Below, one piece after another: positions 5,281 through 6,771 of a stretch of DNA of 6,771 nucleotides. Every line of letters starts with the position of its first letter. The first letter of the stretch is position 1. The notes beneath the pieces are model-generated. The model was not told the DNA's origin and ran no database searches. It worked only from the letters and a program-made list of their open reading frames with translations. The stretch is from Alphaproteobacteria bacterium. Its GTDB lineage: Bacteria > Pseudomonadota > Alphaproteobacteria > SMXP01. The stretch covers positions 1-6,771 of the forward strand of contig JAJFIM010000303.1 in NCBI GenBank assembly GCA_021774995.1, given 5' to 3'. The position numbers and the translations under genes are program-made.

Positions 5281-6771
5281 TTAGCCTATCCTACCCCGCA
5301 ACTCTTTAATTTGTGAGAGCACGATTTGCTGGTATTCCCGGTATATTGGCAGGCTCTCATCCTCCAGCGTTGGGAAAATTTCATCCAGCAATTCCACTGA
5401 TTGACTGAGGCCTTTTTTGTCAGCGGGAAGGGATTCCTGGGTCTCAATAAATTCGGTTTTAGCTTGCTGAAGAACTTTAGCTCTCTTCATTACCCATTCT
5501 TTGATTCCTGTATTTACCGGCCTATAGCTTACATAGGTGGAGAAATCCTTGTCGAACGTGTTTTTCCATTGGAGAACATCAAAAGCACCTGCAAGCGTTA
5601 GAGGGATTTTGCTCAAAGTTTTTAATCGTCCGGCGACCAATCGGTCTAGAACACCTTCCTTATGCGTCTCCAGCACTTTGGTATATTTCGGGTAACTTGG
5701 TAAAGATTCATCCGTGGAAAGTGAGAAAAGCGATTTTAGAAGTTCATCAGCTTTGGGCATGTTATTGAGGTCAATACTCAAAGCTTTCAAGTTAGCCGTA
5801 AACTCGGGCTTAATGGTTTGAAAGATTGTTTCCCGCTTTTTGGCGAATGTAGAATCAACTGCCTTGACCTGCTGGAATTCGTTAAACTGGGAGAAATCTT
5901 GTCGAAATTTTGTTTGCCAATTAATACTTTTCTGCAGGCCATTCGTTGAGTTCGGCATGGCCTGCAATACTTTGGTTCTCCCCGCAACCAGGGACCCGAT
6001 CATGGTGTCCAGTTTTTTATTAAATGTTGCTTGCCATGATTTTGTAATGGCTGGGTCCTTCAAGGCATCACGGAACTCGCCGTTTTGAGGAATAATATCA
6101 TTCTTGAGTTTATGAGCATTGGATAATGAAGCTTCCATTTTGCCCACATCCGCCAAAGTTTTACTCCCCAGCCCTTGAACGATCTGATGCTTCTGATTCT
6201 CCAGATTTGTCCGAATTAAGTTAAAATTTTCCTGCTCGCTTGGCCAGAGGGAAAATACATGCTTTTCACCTTCGTCGGAATAACTGCGTAGCGTTTCAAA
6301 ATTTTTCAAGGTGGGCTGAGCCGTTTGGATGGTTGCCAGGGAATCCTTGATCCATCTTTCCTGAGTTTTGTGAACCGATATGGCATCCTTAATCTGCTTA
6401 CTCCACATGTACCGGTTATATCCTTTGCCAAAGGCTCCTTGAAGAACTTTGATATATTTTTTAATCCCGGAACACTGCTTCATCACATTCTTTAGAAGAT
6501 TGTCCTTGGAATCGTTAGGCGCCGGGTTGTATGCGCTTCCAAAAACCGGGATAAAATATTTATCTCGAAACAGATTGGCAAATTTACGCATGAAACCTGG
6601 TTTGCTATTCAAGTGTTTAAGACCAGTGCCAGGAAACTCTTTTTCAAATTGTCCCAACCATTGATCTAAAACCTCGCACTTTCCACTTAAAGAGGAGGAG
6701 CTTCCTATTTTCCCACTGGAGTTTCCACCATACGCTGAAGAACAAACAACGATGGAAACTATTAGGGAAAG
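5281..6771 (-). CDS. Exported helical repeat protein, partial, unknown
   Basis: The 3' 496 codons of a gene that enters from the right edge; the true start is outside the window. The frame stays open to the edge, and the first visible residues, LSLIVSIVVCSSAYGGNSSG, are the end of a signal peptide core with a likely cleavage site after SSA. A TTG start at 6657 is therefore not the real start. After a Ser/Gly-rich linker the protein is mostly helical and basic. Two clear tandem repeats of about 118 residues lie at the C-terminus (LVAGR.K.L...P, (N/Q)W...F..DFS, (D/E)LL...F....DESLP.Y..Y). A more divergent copy may precede them, around SLWPSEQENFNLIRTNLENQ. I do not recognise the family. It converges on the DUF2750 gene with a 23-base gap. 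A structural or binding role at the envelope is the most that can be said. Confidence 0.75.
   Translation of the reverse strand, partial: LSLIVSIVVCSSAYGGNSSGKIGSSSSLSGKCEVLDQWLGQFEKEFPGTGLKHLNSKPGFMRKFANLFRDKYFIPVFGSAYNPAPNDSKDNLLKNVMKQCSGIKKYIKVLQGAFGKGYNRYMWSKQIKDAISVHKTQERWIKDSLATIQTAQPTLKNFETLRSYSDEGEKHVFSLWPSEQENFNLIRTNLENQKHQIVQGLGSKTLADVGKMEASLSNAHKLKNDIIPQNGEFRDALKDPAITKSWQATFNKKLDTMIGSLVAGRTKVLQAMPNSTNGLQKSINWQTKFRQDFSQFNEFQQVKAVDSTFAKKRETIFQTIKPEFTANLKALSIDLNNMPKADELLKSLFSLSTDESLPSYPKYTKVLETHKEGVLDRLVAGRLKTLSKIPLTLAGAFDVLQWKNTFDKDFSTYVSYRPVNTGIKEWVMKRAKVLQQAKTEFIETQESLPADKKGLSQSVELLDEIFPTLEDESLPIYREYQQIVLSQIKELRGRIG
5302..5649 (-). repeat. Helical repeat, copy B
   Basis: Encodes the C-terminal unit of about 116 residues: LDRLVAGRLKTLSKIP, QWKNTFDKDFSTY, then DESLPIYREYQQIVLSQIKE. 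It follows copy A after two residues. Confidence 0.7.
5656..6012 (-). repeat. Helical repeat, copy A
   Basis: Encodes one unit of about 119 residues beginning LDTMIGSLVAGRTKVLQAMP, with NWQTKFRQDFSQF in the middle and DESLPSYPKYTKVLETHKE at the end. The order and spacing of these landmarks are kept in copy B. Confidence 0.7.

Noticed and set aside
1..6771. CRISPR array or intact insertion sequence
   Set aside because: No regularly spaced repeats and no intact transposase with terminal inverted repeats were seen; the repeats present are coding duplications.

Overview
The window looks like an accessory (island-type) region of a proteobacterial chromosome. Base composition is moderate and AT-leaning. 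The recombinase fragment and the Sel1/TPR-type exported protein most resemble alphaproteobacterial versions, so an alphaproteobacterium is my best guess, but nothing here fixes the taxon.

Layout, left to right. A complete tRNA-Tyr(GTA) gene (55-140) is overlapped on the opposite strand by the 3' end of a broken large serine recombinase (103 to about 600). The last codons of the recombinase fragment are the antisense of the tRNA, which is typical of an element integrated at a tRNA 3' end. The recombinase fragment abuts a second fossil, the C-terminal piece of a group II intron reverse transcriptase/maturase (about 610-720, + strand). After this comes about 220 bp of non-coding DNA with two strong adjacent hairpins. 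Next is a minus-strand gene (939-2615) for an exported Sel1/TPR-like protein with a 111-residue module duplicated in tandem and an unrecognised C-terminal domain.

The centre of the window (2803-5257, + strand) holds two consecutive toxin-immunity cassettes. Both toxins begin with nearly the same Sec-type signal peptide and the same long lysine/alanine-rich, histone-H1-like tract. They then switch abruptly to unrelated C-terminal domains. Toxin 1 carries a TGLLRGGR...GTHF...RQRLALP type domain found at the ends of polymorphic toxins. Toxin 2 carries a domain that looks like polymorphic toxin type 8. Each is followed closely by a small leaderless protein, the second being a DUF2750 protein, and these are the likely immunity proteins. 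The design is that of a polymorphic toxin family: one delivery part, exchangeable warheads, matching immunity genes. The carrier here is small and lysine-rich rather than Rhs, CdiA or LXG. The first immunity gene has a near-threefold 8-bp tandem repeat near its 3' end that changes the reading frame of its C-terminus.

The right end is a large minus-strand gene (5281 to beyond the window) for an exported, mostly helical protein with tandem repeats of about 118 residues. Both flanking minus-strand genes encode exported repeat proteins of unknown role. Whether they serve the toxins or are only neighbours cannot be told from sequence.
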